A DNA stretch of 64,000 nucleotides from Promicromonospora sukumoe 327MFSha3.1 (GCF_000385135.1 NZ_ARQM01000017.1:124001-188000), one strand, 5' to 3'. Numbered from the stretch's first letter, positions 9,045 to 17,207 are shown. The notes: generated from the sequence alone by a model not told the origin. Numbers and translations are program-made.

Positions 9045-9698
9045 ATGCCGCCCGTCCCCGCCGACCCCACCGTGCTCCACCCGATGCCGGACCACCCGCG
9101 CGTCGTCCTGCTCAAGCCCCTGGTGCAGTCGCCGCTGATCGACGTCGGCGAGTTCTCGTACTACGACGACCCCGACGACCCGACCGCGTTCGAGACGCGC
9201 AACGTGCTCTACCACTACGGCCCCGAGCGGCTCGTCATCGGCCGGTACTGCGCGCTCGGCACCGGCACCCGGTTCATCATGAACGGCGCCAACCACCGCA
9301 TGGACGGCCCCTCCACCTTCCCGTTCCCCACCATGGGCGGCTCGTGGGCGGAGCACTTCGACCTGATCACCGGGCTGCCGAACCGCGGTGACACCGTCGT
9401 CGGCAACGACGTCTGGTTCGGGCACGGCGCCACGGTCATGCCGGGTGTCCGCATCGGGCACGGCGCGATCGTCGCCGCGGGGGCCGTGGTCACGGGCGAC
9501 GTGCCGGACTACGGCATCGTCGGCGGCAACCCGGCCCGGCTCATCCGCACCCGGTACGACGCCGACGACGTCGCCCGGCTGCTCGCGATCGCCTGGTGGG
9601 ACTGGCCCGTGGAGCACGTGACCGAGCACGTGCGGACCATCATGTCGGGCACCGTCGACGACCTCGAGCGGGCCGCCGAGCAGGTGGGGCGGCCTTGA
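9045..9698 (+). CDS. Vat/CatB-type xenobiotic O-acetyltransferase (hexapeptide repeat)
   Basis: 217 residues. The left-handed beta-helix signature is clear: [10 protein letters not shown] near residue 65, the NGANHRMDG active-site loop (residues about 84-92, with the family's catalytic His), [36 protein letters not shown] at about 118-152, then [11 protein letters not shown]. This is the group of streptogramin A (Vat) and chloramphenicol (CatB) acetyltransferases, which use acetyl-CoA. The actual acceptor cannot be told from sequence. It is followed after two bases by the glycosyltransferase gene, so the two form one operon opposite tetR. Confidence 0.85.
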   Translation: MPPVPADPTVLHPMPDHPRVVLLKPLVQSPLIDVGEFSYYDDPDDPTAFETRNVLYHYGPERLVIGRYCALGTGTRFIMNGANHRMDGPSTFPFPTMGGSWAEHFDLITGLPNRGDTVVGNDVWFGHGATVMPGVRIGHGAIVAAGAVVTGDVPDYGIVGGNPARLIRTRYDADDVARLLAIAWWDWPVEHVTEHVRTIMSGTVDDLERAAEQVGRP

Positions 9699-9700
9699 CC

Positions 9701-10894
9701 ATGCCTCCTCGCCGCTCCCACATCGCGATGATCGGCGTCCCGGTCGTCAGCCACGTGCTGCCCGGCCTCGCGGTGATCCGCGAGCTGGTGGCCCGCGGCC
9801 ACCGGGTCACCTACGCCGTCGACCCGTTCGTGGCCGACCGCGTGGAGTCCACCGGCGCGCAGCTCGTACCGCTCACCTCCACGCTGCCCGTCGCCGACAA
9901 CGACTGGCCCACCGACCCCATCGCGGCGGCGAGCCTCTTTCTCGACGACGCCGTCCAGGCGCTCCCCCGGCTCCGGGCGGCCTACGACGACGACCCGGCG
10001 GACCTGTACCTCTACGACATCGGTGCCTACGCCGGACGCGCGCTGGCGGAGGCGCAGGGCCGGGACCTGCTGCAGCTGTCCCCGACGTTCGTCGGCTGGG
10101 ACGGCTACGAACAGGAGGTGGCCGTGCACCTGCGCGGGCTGCCGGGAGCCGACGCCTACCGGGAGCGGTTCACCCGGTGGCTCGCCGGCTGCGGGGCGAC
10201 CACCACCGACATGGACGCCTTCTCCGGCACGCCGGACCGCGCCCTCGCCCTCATCCCGCGGGCGATGCAGCCGCACGCCGACCGCGTCGACCCCGGCACG
10301 GTGACCTTCGTGGGCCCGTGCTTCGACATCCGGTCCGACGGCGGCGGGTGGACCCGCCCCGCGGACGCCGAGCGCGTGCTGCTGATCTCCCTGGGCTCGG
10401 CCTACACGCGCCAGCCGGAGTTCTACCGCCGGTGCCTCGCCGCCTTCGGCGACCTGCCCGGCTGGCACGTCGTGCTGCAGATCGGCCGGCACACCGACGT
10501 CGCCGAGCTCGGCGAGATCCCGGGCAACGTCGAGGTGCACTCCTGGGTGCCGCAGCGGGCGATCCTGGACCAGGCCGACGCGTTCGTCACCCACGCCGGC
10601 ATGGGCGGCTGCGGCGAGGGGCTGCTGGCGGGCGTGCCGATGATCGCGGTGCCGCAGGGCGCCGAGCAGTTCATGAACGCCGACCGCCTGGTGGAGCTCG
10701 GGGTCGCCCGCCGGGTCGACACCGCGGACGCCACGGCCGAGGTGCTCCGCGCGGCGCTGCACGACCTGGTCACGGACCCGGAGCGCGTGGCGCGCTCCGA
10801 GCGCCTGCGGGCCGCCGCCCGCGCCGAGGGCGGGACCGCTCACGCCGTCGGCGTCATCGAGGAGATGGCGGGACGTACCACGCCCACATCTTGA
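9701..10894 (+). CDS. MGT-family (macrolide-type) UDP-glycosyltransferase
   Basis: 397 residues, GT-B fold family 1 transferase. The N-terminal half begins with HIAMIGVPVVSHVLPGLAVIRELVARGH, the acceptor-binding Rossmann domain. The C-terminal donor site has SLGSAYTRQ near 230, then THAGMGGCGEGLLAGVPMIAVPQGAEQFMNA (residues about 297-327), the signature of the macrolide-inactivating and macrolide self-resistance subgroup. ATG at 9701 chosen because it begins two bases after the acetyltransferase stop and directly opens the conserved domain. Likely function: glucosylation of a macrolide or other small molecule; the substrate is inference. Confidence 0.85.
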   Translation: MPPRRSHIAMIGVPVVSHVLPGLAVIRELVARGHRVTYAVDPFVADRVESTGAQLVPLTSTLPVADNDWPTDPIAAASLFLDDAVQALPRLRAAYDDDPADLYLYDIGAYAGRALAEAQGRDLLQLSPTFVGWDGYEQEVAVHLRGLPGADAYRERFTRWLAGCGATTTDMDAFSGTPDRALALIPRAMQPHADRVDPGTVTFVGPCFDIRSDGGGWTRPADAERVLLISLGSAYTRQPEFYRRCLAAFGDLPGWHVVLQIGRHTDVAELGEIPGNVEVHSWVPQRAILDQADAFVTHAGMGGCGEGLLAGVPMIAVPQGAEQFMNADRLVELGVARRVDTADATAEVLRAALHDLVTDPERVARSERLRAAARAEGGTAHAVGVIEEMAGRTTPTS

Positions 10895-10976
10895 CGTGTT
10901 GTAGAGATAGGGCGACCCTCGTAGAGGGCATCCAGCACGCGCCCGGGTCCCGTCCGTTCCAACAGAGGAGAAAGCG

Positions 10977-11198
10977 ATGAGCGACAACTCTCAGCTGCTT
11001 CATGTGGCGACGTTCTGCGGCAAGTGCGACTGCGGCTGCCCGGAGCTGTTCGTCGACCCGACCGCCGAGCCGCTGAAGCAGATCGTGATCACCGACGACT
11101 TCGGCCAGCGCATCCAGATGAGCCACGACCAGCTCGCGGACCTGGTGGAGCAGGCCCGCAGCGGCGCTCTCGACGCGGCTGCGCTCCAGCCGGCCTGA
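10977..11198 (+). CDS. Small four-cysteine protein of unknown function
   Basis: 73 residues starting MSDNSQLL, with AGAGGAGA as ribosome binding site. The cysteines at residues 14, 17, 19 and 21 (pattern CxxCxCxCP) are followed by ELFVDPTAEP and IVITDDFGQRIQMS. Short proteins with this KCDCGCP core recur in actinobacteria without a known function. The clustered cysteines suggest zinc or copper binding, which would fit its position beside a BlaI/CopY-type repressor and the copper cluster, but a modified-peptide precursor cannot be excluded. A strong hairpin follows at 11235. Confidence 0.7.
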   Translation: MSDNSQLLHVATFCGKCDCGCPELFVDPTAEPLKQIVITDDFGQRIQMSHDQLADLVEQARSGALDAAALQPA

Positions 11199-11234
11199 CG
11201 GTTCAGGTGGTTCCGTCCGGTATTCCGGACGACG

Positions 11235-11276
11235 GCAAAGGTGGCTGTCCACTTCCCGGTGGGCGGCCACCTTTGC
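11235..11276 (+). terminator. Stem-loop between the Cys-rich gene and the BlaI-type gene
   Basis: Perfect 11-bp arms GCAAAGGTGGC (11235-11245) and GCCACCTTTGC (11266-11276) with an inner CCAC/GTGG pairing. It sits 36 bp after the stop of the small Cys-rich gene and 25 bp before the next start, so it probably ends the first transcript. Confidence 0.6.
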
Positions 11277-11301
11277 AGTATGGTCCTGCCAGGAGGGCAC
11301 T

Positions 11302-11694
11302 ATGTCAGGCAGGACTCGCGCACGCGGACAGCTCGAGGCGGAGGTCATGCGCATCCTCTGGGACCACGAGGACGCGATCGGGGCACGAGCGATCCAGGAG
11401 AGGTTCGGGGACGAGCACGTCCCCGCCTACACCACGCTCCTGACGGTGCTCGACCGCCTGGAGAAGAAGGGTGAGGTGGTCCGCATCGCGGCCTCTCCCC
11501 GGAAGGTCCGGTTCCGCCCCACCCGGTCGGACGGCGAGCGCGCCGGAGCCGCGATGCTGTCGGTGCTGGAGGGCACCGGCGACCGCGAGGAGGCGCTGCT
11601 CCGCTTCGCCGACCACCTGACGGCGCGCGACGCCGAGATGCTCCAGCGGGCGCTGCGCCCCAAGCCCAACCCGGGCCGCCGCCGCGCGGGCTGA
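11302..11694 (+). CDS. BlaI/MecI/CopY-family transcriptional repressor
   Basis: 130 residues. Winged helix at residues 10-80: LEAEVMRILWDHEDAIGARAIQ, then AYTTLLTVLDRLEKKGEVVR, the diagnostic BlaI recognition helix, followed by a short dimerisation domain. ATG with a very strong AGGAGGG upstream. The M56 sensor protease that usually accompanies BlaI is absent; the next gene is the convergent DUF5134-like membrane gene that ends the copper cluster. Orphan members of this family in actinobacteria often act as copper-responsive (CopY-like) repressors, and control of the adjacent cluster is my inference. Confidence 0.85.
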   Translation: MSGRTRARGQLEAEVMRILWDHEDAIGARAIQERFGDEHVPAYTTLLTVLDRLEKKGEVVRIAASPRKVRFRPTRSDGERAGAAMLSVLEGTGDREEALLRFADHLTARDAEMLQRALRPKPNPGRRRAG

Positions 11695-11708
11695 GCTGCG
11701 CCCGGGCC

Positions 11709-12332
11709 TCAGCCGACGAGCACCAGCCCGCACGCTGCGGCCATGCCGAGGCTCATCAGGGCGCCCGCGAGCAGGTCGGCCCCGGTGCGACCCACCGTGC
11801 CACGCTCCTGCCGGTACCGGACCAGGTCGGCCAGGAACAGCACCCCACCGGCCGCGAGCGCCGCGACCAGCACCGCGCCGCTGACGACCGTCAGGGAGTC
11901 CAGCGGCACGGACACCGCGGCGTGCGTCGAGTGACCCGGGTGACCTGCACCGGCGCCGTCGGCATGCCGCGTCATCACCGCGAGCATCCACACCATCGCG
12001 AGCATCATGACGGCGTTCACGGCCTGGCACCGGGCGCTCCGACGACGGCCCCGCCGCCTGCCCGTCGTCGACAGCCCGTCCAGCGCGAACCACCCCGCCG
12101 CCCCGGCGAAGAACGCCGCCCCCGCGGCGAAGAAGGCGACCTGGGGCAGCGTGGGCAGCCGGGCCCACCAGGGCCAGACCATGGCGACCATCACCAGGTT
12201 CATGCCGAGGTGGAACAGGTGGCCCGTTCCGGCGAAGAGGTGGCGCGCGGTCACGAGCCGCCACAGGGAGTAGGCGGTCAGCGCGCCGAAGAGGGCCGTC
12301 GTGGCCCACTGCACGGCCGGGTCCGACGTCAC
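11709..12332 (-). CDS. DUF5134-like His/Met-rich integral membrane protein
   Basis: 207 residues with about six hydrophobic segments. Met- and His-rich stretches (HLFHLGMNLVMVAMVW near 41-56, AVNAVMMLAMVWMLAVMTRHAD near 104-125, HPGHSTH near 132-138) match the DUF5134 type of membrane protein found with copper genes. It probably handles copper in the membrane, but no biochemical role is established. GTG start with GGGGGCG upstream. It is separated from the PepSY gene by a short region holding a candidate operator and a decayed chaperone fragment. Confidence 0.65.
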   Translation of the reverse strand: MTSDPAVQWATTALFGALTAYSLWRLVTARHLFAGTGHLFHLGMNLVMVAMVWPWWARLPTLPQVAFFAAGAAFFAGAAGWFALDGLSTTGRRRGRRRSARCQAVNAVMMLAMVWMLAVMTRHADGAGAGHPGHSTHAAVSVPLDSLTVVSGAVLVAALAAGGVLFLADLVRYRQERGTVGRTGADLLAGALMSLGMAAACGLVLVG

Positions 12333-12386
12333 TGGCGCCCCCGCGTCCCGAGAAGTTACAGCGACCGGACAGCCGCCGACAGTACC

Positions 12387-12411
12387 ACATCATGTAGAGA
12401 TGTCGTATTAC
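12387..12411 (-). promoter_or_regulatory. Candidate BlaI/CopY-type operator at the DUF5134-like promoter
   Basis: Dyad ACATC-N7-GATGT (12387-12403) immediately downstream of a minus-strand TAATAC -10 box (12406-12411), so a repressor bound here would cover the transcription start of the DUF5134-like gene. The word TGTAGAGAT inside it (12393-12401) recurs at 10900-10908, in front of the small Cys-rich gene. Confidence 0.4.
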
Positions 12412-12487
12412 CCTGGCGCCGGTCGACCGCGCGGAGGTCGAGGCCGCGGTCGCCGACGCCGGGTTCGAGCTCAGGGCGTGGCGCTGA
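12398..12487 (+). pseudogene. Remnant of a heavy-metal-associated (CopZ-like) chaperone domain
   Basis: On the plus strand a frame opening after a TAG at 12395 reads RITLAPVDRAEVEAAVADAG followed by FELRAWR and a stop at 12485-12487. This resembles the last 25 residues of an HMA copper-chaperone domain (xVDRxxVxxAVxxAGYEL). The N-terminal half with the MxCxxC metal site is missing. It lies antisense in the gap between the PepSY and DUF5134-like genes and overlaps the PepSY stop. It looks like a decayed copZ, which supports the copper reading of the cluster; chance resemblance is possible at this length. Confidence 0.4.
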
Positions 12488-13943
12488 CCTCCGTCCGGGC
12501 GCGGCGGGCCTGGACGAGCCCCACGACGACGTCCACCAGGACGAACGCCACCAGGGTGTAGCCGACCAGCGGCAGGAACGTCCCGACCGTGATCGCCACC
12601 GCGGCGACCGCCGCGAGCCCCCACCACGGCGCGCCCTGGAGCGCGCCGCGCACCGGCGCCGGGCCGCCCAGACCGCGCGGCTCGCGGGTGGGCCGGCGCT
12701 TCCACCACATGAGGTAGCCGAGCACCACCATGGAGCCGATGCCCAGTGCGAGCACGAACAGCACGAGCTGGTTGGCCAGCCCGAACAGCAGGCCCATGTG
12801 CAGGTCGATGCCCCAGGTCGTGAGCTTGGCCATGAGCGGGAACTGCGAGAAGTCGGTCCGGTGCACCACCTGCATGGTGGTCCCGTCGACGGCCACGGCG
12901 TCGGCCTGCGTCGGCACGTCGCTCTTGTTCTCCTGCACGGTCCACGCCATGCCGGGCTCGGCCGGCGGCTTGATCTCGACCTCGCCGGTGTTGACGTTGA
13001 TGCCCTGCGCGATGGCGAGCACGCCGTCGAACGTGGCGGGGTTCGCCACCCCGGTCGGCCCCTGCTCCCCTTCCGACGACGACGCGCCGTGCCCGGCGTG
13101 CTCGTCGCCGCCGGCGGGAACGTCGCCGCTCAGCCGCGTGTCCAGGGCGGGCGTGGTCCACCCCATGGCGGTGCGCAGCTCCCCGACGTTGCCGCCGCCG
13201 TGCTGCGACCAGGTGATGCCGGTGGCGGACAGGAACAGCGCGCCGAGCACCACGAACGCGCCGACGGCGGTGTGCCAGGACAGCAGCCGCCGGTACCCGG
13301 TGACCCGCCGCTTCGGGCGGACGACGTCGGCGGCCCGCCGGGACGCGCGCAGCCGGTTGATCCACAGGATCAGCCCGGCCACGACGACGATGCCGAGCCA
13401 GGACGCCGCCAGCTCGCTGTACAGCCGGCCCGGGTCGCCGAGGTGCAGGCTGCGGTGCAGGTTCGAGATCCAGGTGCGCAGCGGCAGGGAGCCGCTGGAC
13501 CCGTACACCGTGAGGTCGCCGCGGACCTCGCCGGTCGCGGGGTCCACGAAGATCGCCCGGGACTCGCTGGGCCCGAGCCCGTCCTCGCCGAACATGACCC
13601 GGGTGGTGTCCCCCGGTTCCGGTGCGGGGCGGACGGCGGTGAGGACGGCGTCGGCGTCGACCCGGGTCTGGGCGACCTCGATCTGCTCGGCCAGGCTCAG
13701 CGACGTGCTGCCGACGGGGGCGTGCAGCTCCTGGTCGTAGACCACCTGCTCGATGGACGGCGCGAGCGCGTAGAGGGCGCCGCTGGTGGCGGCGACCAGG
13801 ATGAACGGCCCGACGAGCAGGCCGGCGTAGAAGTGCAGCCGCCGCAGCAGCGGGCCGAACCACGGCGTCCTGCGCGCGGGTGGTGGTGACGGGTCGACTT
13901 CGGCGGGTAGCTCGGCGGTCGAACCGGTGAGGGTGTCGGTCAT
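12471..13943 (-). CDS. PepSY-associated transmembrane protein
   Basis: 490 residues. N-terminal RRLHFYAGLLVGPFILVAATSGALYAL (about residues 34-60) is the typical first PepSY_TM helix; further helices lie near 190-210 (LGIVVVAGLILWINR), 235-260 and 385-410, with a large outside loop between. A His/Glu/Ser-rich stretch (HAGHGASSSEGEQ) sits near residue 285. The family includes iron- and copper-related membrane reductases and transporters. It lies 13 bp after the Dyp peroxidase gene on the same strand, so it is part of the copper operon. A redox or metal-transfer role is inference. Confidence 0.8.
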   Translation of the reverse strand: MTDTLTGSTAELPAEVDPSPPPARRTPWFGPLLRRLHFYAGLLVGPFILVAATSGALYALAPSIEQVVYDQELHAPVGSTSLSLAEQIEVAQTRVDADAVLTAVRPAPEPGDTTRVMFGEDGLGPSESRAIFVDPATGEVRGDLTVYGSSGSLPLRTWISNLHRSLHLGDPGRLYSELAASWLGIVVVAGLILWINRLRASRRAADVVRPKRRVTGYRRLLSWHTAVGAFVVLGALFLSATGITWSQHGGGNVGELRTAMGWTTPALDTRLSGDVPAGGDEHAGHGASSSEGEQGPTGVANPATFDGVLAIAQGINVNTGEVEIKPPAEPGMAWTVQENKSDVPTQADAVAVDGTTMQVVHRTDFSQFPLMAKLTTWGIDLHMGLLFGLANQLVLFVLALGIGSMVVLGYLMWWKRRPTREPRGLGGPAPVRGALQGAPWWGLAAVAAVAITVGTFLPLVGYTLVAFVLVDVVVGLVQARRARTEVSATP

Positions 13944-13956
13944 GAAGGGCCTGCTT

Positions 13957-15177
13957 TCAGGTGAGGAGGGATTCGCCGATGAATCCGCCCTCGCGGCACC
14001 CGGGTGGGATGGCGAAGACGGCCGAACCGATGGGGACGGTCCATTCGTTGAGCAGGTCGAGCTGGTCCAGGCGGCGCTGGAGCGGGACGAACTGTCTGTC
14101 GACGTCCGCCTGGAAGGACACGAAGATCAGGCCGGCGTCGGAGACCTCGGCTCCGGCGCCGCCGTCGTCGTAGTTGTAGGCCCGCCGGAAGATCCGCTCG
14201 TCCGGGTTCTCGCTGCGCGCCCGGCGCAGGTGGGAGAACTCCGGGATCACGGGGAACCCGATGGCGGTGGTGGCCTCGAAGTCGGGCTCGTCGAACTCGT
14301 CGGTGCCGGTCAGGGGCGCGCCGCTGGCCAGGTACCGGCCCACGGACTGCTCCCGTCCGCCGCGGTCGAGCTCGTCCCACTTGTCGAGGTCCATCCGGAT
14401 GCGGCGCACCACCATGCCGGTGCCGCCGGCGAGCCAGCCGTCGGTGGCCCACACCACGCGGTCGAAGTCGGTGGTGCCGGGGGCCGGGTTGGTGGTGCCG
14501 TCGACCTGGCCGAACAGGTTCCGCATGGTGGTGCCGGGTGCGACGGTGCCGTGCGCGCGCCGGAACCCCTGCTGGGTCCAGCGCACCGAGGCGAAGCTGC
14601 GGGTGTCCTTCAGCAGCATGCGCGAGGCGTGGGCGACGGTCAGCGGGTCGTCGGCCGCGACCTGGAGCAGCAGGTCGCCGTCACCGAGCCCGGGCTCCAG
14701 CCGGTCGATGCCGAACGCCGGGAGCGGGCCCAGCCAGCCCGGCCGGGAGCCGCCCGCGCGCTCGACGAACCGCGGGCCGAACCCGAACGTGACCGTGAGC
14801 CGGGCCGGGGACGCCGCCAGCTCCGGCTCGGAGTCCGCGAGCGCCGGGGCGCCCTGGGTGAGGCGGGCGGCGTCGTCGGTGAGGATGCGCATCATGCGGG
14901 TCAGGTCGGCGCGGTCAGCGGAGTCGTGCAGGTCGAGCGCGACGAAGAACCCGTGCGCCTGGGCGGCGGTGTCGATGCCCGCCTGGTGTTCCCCGTGGAA
15001 CGGGACGGTCTGCTCGCCGTGCGGCGGCGCCGGGGGCGCCTCCTGGGCGGCGGCGTTCAGGGCGGTGTCTGCGCCGATGGCCGCGGCCGCGCCGACGCCG
15101 GCGACAGCTCCCCCGAGAAGGAACTGCCGCCGGGTCGACCCCGACCGGGCGCGTGCGCCGTGGTCAGGAGGGGTCAT
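13957..15177 (-). CDS. Tat-exported Dyp-type heme peroxidase (EfeB/DtpA-like)
   Basis: 406 residues. Tat signal STRRQFLLGG with the twin Arg at residues 16-17 and a hydrophobic stretch to about 45, so the enzyme is folded with heme in the cytoplasm and exported. The family motif GQVDG is at 223-227 (catalytic Asp 226), the proximal heme His is 316 in FSHLRRA, and the distal Arg lies in RIFRRAYNY near 331. In Streptomyces lividans a Tat-exported Dyp (DtpA) is encoded with PCuAC- and CopC-type genes and works in copper delivery to a secreted oxidase; the gene order here is similar. The start overlaps the PCuAC gene by 14 bases. Confidence 0.9.
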   Translation of the reverse strand: MTPPDHGARARSGSTRRQFLLGGAVAGVGAAAAIGADTALNAAAQEAPPAPPHGEQTVPFHGEHQAGIDTAAQAHGFFVALDLHDSADRADLTRMMRILTDDAARLTQGAPALADSEPELAASPARLTVTFGFGPRFVERAGGSRPGWLGPLPAFGIDRLEPGLGDGDLLLQVAADDPLTVAHASRMLLKDTRSFASVRWTQQGFRRAHGTVAPGTTMRNLFGQVDGTTNPAPGTTDFDRVVWATDGWLAGGTGMVVRRIRMDLDKWDELDRGGREQSVGRYLASGAPLTGTDEFDEPDFEATTAIGFPVIPEFSHLRRARSENPDERIFRRAYNYDDGGAGAEVSDAGLIFVSFQADVDRQFVPLQRRLDQLDLLNEWTVPIGSAVFAIPPGCREGGFIGESLLT

Positions 15178-15691
15178 AGTTCTCGTTCGCCCCGGAGTAG
15201 TCCTTGACGGGTGCCGTGAACTCGAAGGTGGAGTCGTCCGAGAAGGTGAGCGTGAACGTGACCTCCTCGCCCGCCTCCAGCGGGTGGGCGAGGTCCATCA
15301 GCATGATGTGGCTGCCGCCGGGTTCGAGGGCCAGCGTCTGCCCGGCGGGGATCACGAACCCGCCGTCGATCTCCCGCATGATCAGCTCGCCGGTCTCGTT
15401 CTCCACGGTCTCGTGGAGCTCGAGCATCGAGGCGGCCTCCGTCGTCGCGGAGACGACGGTGACGTCCTGGGACCCCGCGTTGGTCAGCCCGCCGAACGCG
15501 GCGGACATCCCGGAGCCGGCGGCCTTGACCCAGCCGTCGGTCAGGGTCACGGACTCGCCGGCCGGGGCCGCGACGGCGTCGTCGGCCGCGTCGGCGGCGG
15601 TGCAGCCGGCCAGGGCCAGCGTGGCCGCCAGGGCGAGGGCGAGCCGGGCGGTGTTGCGCTTCGTAGGTGTGAACACAGAAGTACCTCTCAC
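15164..15691 (-). CDS. PCu(A)C copper chaperone lipoprotein
   Basis: 175 residues. Lipoprotein signal with lipobox LALAGC, Cys 30. The copper(I) site of the family is complete: Met 89 and His 93 (MLELHE), Met 105, and His 128/Met 130 in GGSHIMLM. Such proteins bind Cu(I) outside the membrane and pass it to cytochrome oxidase or other copper enzymes. The start codon overlaps the CopC stop by four bases and the gene overlaps the Dyp gene by 14, so copC, this gene and the Dyp gene are tightly coupled. Confidence 0.9.
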   Translation of the reverse strand: MRGTSVFTPTKRNTARLALALAATLALAGCTAADAADDAVAAPAGESVTLTDGWVKAAGSGMSAAFGGLTNAGSQDVTVVSATTEAASMLELHETVENETGELIMREIDGGFVIPAGQTLALEPGGSHIMLMDLAHPLEAGEEVTFTLTFSDDSTFEFTAPVKDYSGANENYDPS

Positions 15692-16356
15692 TTCGTTCCC
15701 GGCGCGTCGGGGGTGTCCCCGTCGTCGCCGGGGCCGCTCGCATCGCTGCGGCGGCGGAGAAAATGGACGAGCGCGAACAGGGCCGCCGCGACGGCGGCCC
15801 CGCCCGCACCGACGAGGACGACCCGCCAGGGCCCCTCGTCCTCCTGTGCGGTCTGGTTCTGCGAGCTGTTCGGCGTGGCGGCATCGGCGGCCGCATCGTC
15901 CGCGGGCGCGGAAGCAGCAGGTTCGGACGCCGCGGCGTCGTCCCCGGCCTGGCCGGCCGAGCCGGACCCCGCCCCCGGCTCCTCGCCGTCCCCGACGGCG
16001 AACGGGACGATCCCCGTGATGGGGTGCCCGTCCGAGGACACGACCCGCCAGCGGATCTCGTAGCCGCCGTCCGGCATGTCCGCGTCCAGGGCGGCCGTCA
16101 CGGTCGCCCCGTCGATCGCGGGCGCGTCGGACACCCAGTCGGTGCCGTCGCCGTCGGTGACGACGACGGCGGCGCCCATGTCCAGGACTTCGGCGGAGTA
16201 CGTCAGGGACACCGTGGCCGGTGCCTCCGCCAGCGTCTGGTCGGACGTCGGATCACTGGCGACCAGCTTGTCGTGGGCGGACGCGGGGGCCGCGGTCGCG
16301 AGCAGCGCGACGACGGCCACCGCGGTCCCGCCCACGAGGGGACGGAATCGGGGCAT
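15688..16356 (-). CDS. CopC-type copper-binding protein with C-terminal membrane anchor
   Basis: 222 residues. Signal peptide cleaved after ASA27, giving a mature N-terminal His 28 (HDKLVASDP), the usual Cu(II) ligand; the second conserved His is 111 in SSDGHPITG. A Ser/Ala/Glu-rich linker (about 125-180) leads to one membrane helix (VVLVGAGGAAVAAALFALVHFL) and an RRR stop-transfer. It acts at the outer face of the membrane in copper binding. First gene of the coupled copC-PCuAC-Dyp-PepSY series. Confidence 0.9.
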   Translation of the reverse strand: MPRFRPLVGGTAVAVVALLATAAPASAHDKLVASDPTSDQTLAEAPATVSLTYSAEVLDMGAAVVVTDGDGTDWVSDAPAIDGATVTAALDADMPDGGYEIRWRVVSSDGHPITGIVPFAVGDGEEPGAGSGSAGQAGDDAAASEPAASAPADDAAADAATPNSSQNQTAQEDEGPWRVVLVGAGGAAVAAALFALVHFLRRRSDASGPGDDGDTPDAPGTK

Positions 16357-16443
16357 GAAGGGACCTCTCCTCGGACGTCAGGGATCGACGTCGGCACAGC
16401 ACGGAACAGCCCACGGGCACACCAGTGCGCCGTGGGGCAGAGC

Positions 16444-17082
16444 TCAGACCGCGTGCGGTGCGGGAGGTCCCCTGCGGAGGAGAGGGGTGATCCGCGGCCC
16501 CGGGTGGAGCGGGCGGAAGGTCTCGGCGCGCACCCGGGAGCGGGCGGGCGCGACGAAGGTGAGCACGTGGGCGGCGACGGCCCAGCCGCGCAGGAGCCAG
16601 GCCGCCATGCGGCCGCCGAGCTCGCGCAGGCGCCGCAGCAGCAGCTCCCCGCGGTGCAGGACGATCACGGTGACCGCCGCCGCGATGCCGTGCCAGAGCC
16701 ACATCTGCGGGCCGCCGTGCATCAGCTCGGCCTGGAGCGGCGCCCCGGACATCGTCAGCGGGGCCATGTCCCCGTGCGCGCCGTGCGTCCCCGGGTTCGC
16801 GGCCTGGAGCGTGCCGGCCGGGGTGCCGAGCTGGAACAGCAGGTGGAACAGGAGCTGGCTGGCCGCGACCGAGACCGTCAGGCGCGGCAGCGTGAGCCGG
16901 CGGGCGACCAGCGCCGTGCAGACGGGCAGGGAGAGCACCCAGGGCACGAGGACGCCGAGCCAGCTCGGGAGGTCCCCGCCGCCGGCGAGGTGGGAGGCGA
17001 GGGCCACGAGGGTCGCCGCCGACGCCGCGAGGACGCCGCGCACTCCGCGCGCGGTCCCCCGTCCGGCGTCGGGTGCGTTCAT
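16444..17082 (-). CDS. His/Met-rich integral membrane protein of the copper cluster
   Basis: 212 residues, about four to five hydrophobic segments. A loop around residues 95-130 is rich in His and Met (GTHGAHGDMAPLTMSG, ELMHGGPQMWLWHG), as in membrane proteins that handle copper. ATG at 17082 chosen for its GAGGGGGAA site; the upstream in-frame codons are Arg/Gly-rich and look non-coding. It is upstream of copC on the same strand, 87 bp away, and may lead the operon. I do not recognise a named family. Confidence 0.7.
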   Translation of the reverse strand: MNAPDAGRGTARGVRGVLAASAATLVALASHLAGGGDLPSWLGVLVPWVLSLPVCTALVARRLTLPRLTVSVAASQLLFHLLFQLGTPAGTLQAANPGTHGAHGDMAPLTMSGAPLQAELMHGGPQMWLWHGIAAAVTVIVLHRGELLLRRLRELGGRMAAWLLRGWAVAAHVLTFVAPARSRVRAETFRPLHPGPRITPLLRRGPPAPHAV

Positions 17083-17207
17083 CGGCCTGTTCCCCCTCGT
17101 GACAGTCACAAGACGGACGCCAGGATATGGGTCGCCGCACGCAAAAGGGAAGTCTGGTACGTGCCTCGCAGAGGCCGCTGCCTTGACTTCGGTCGGGGGC
17201 GCAGCCT

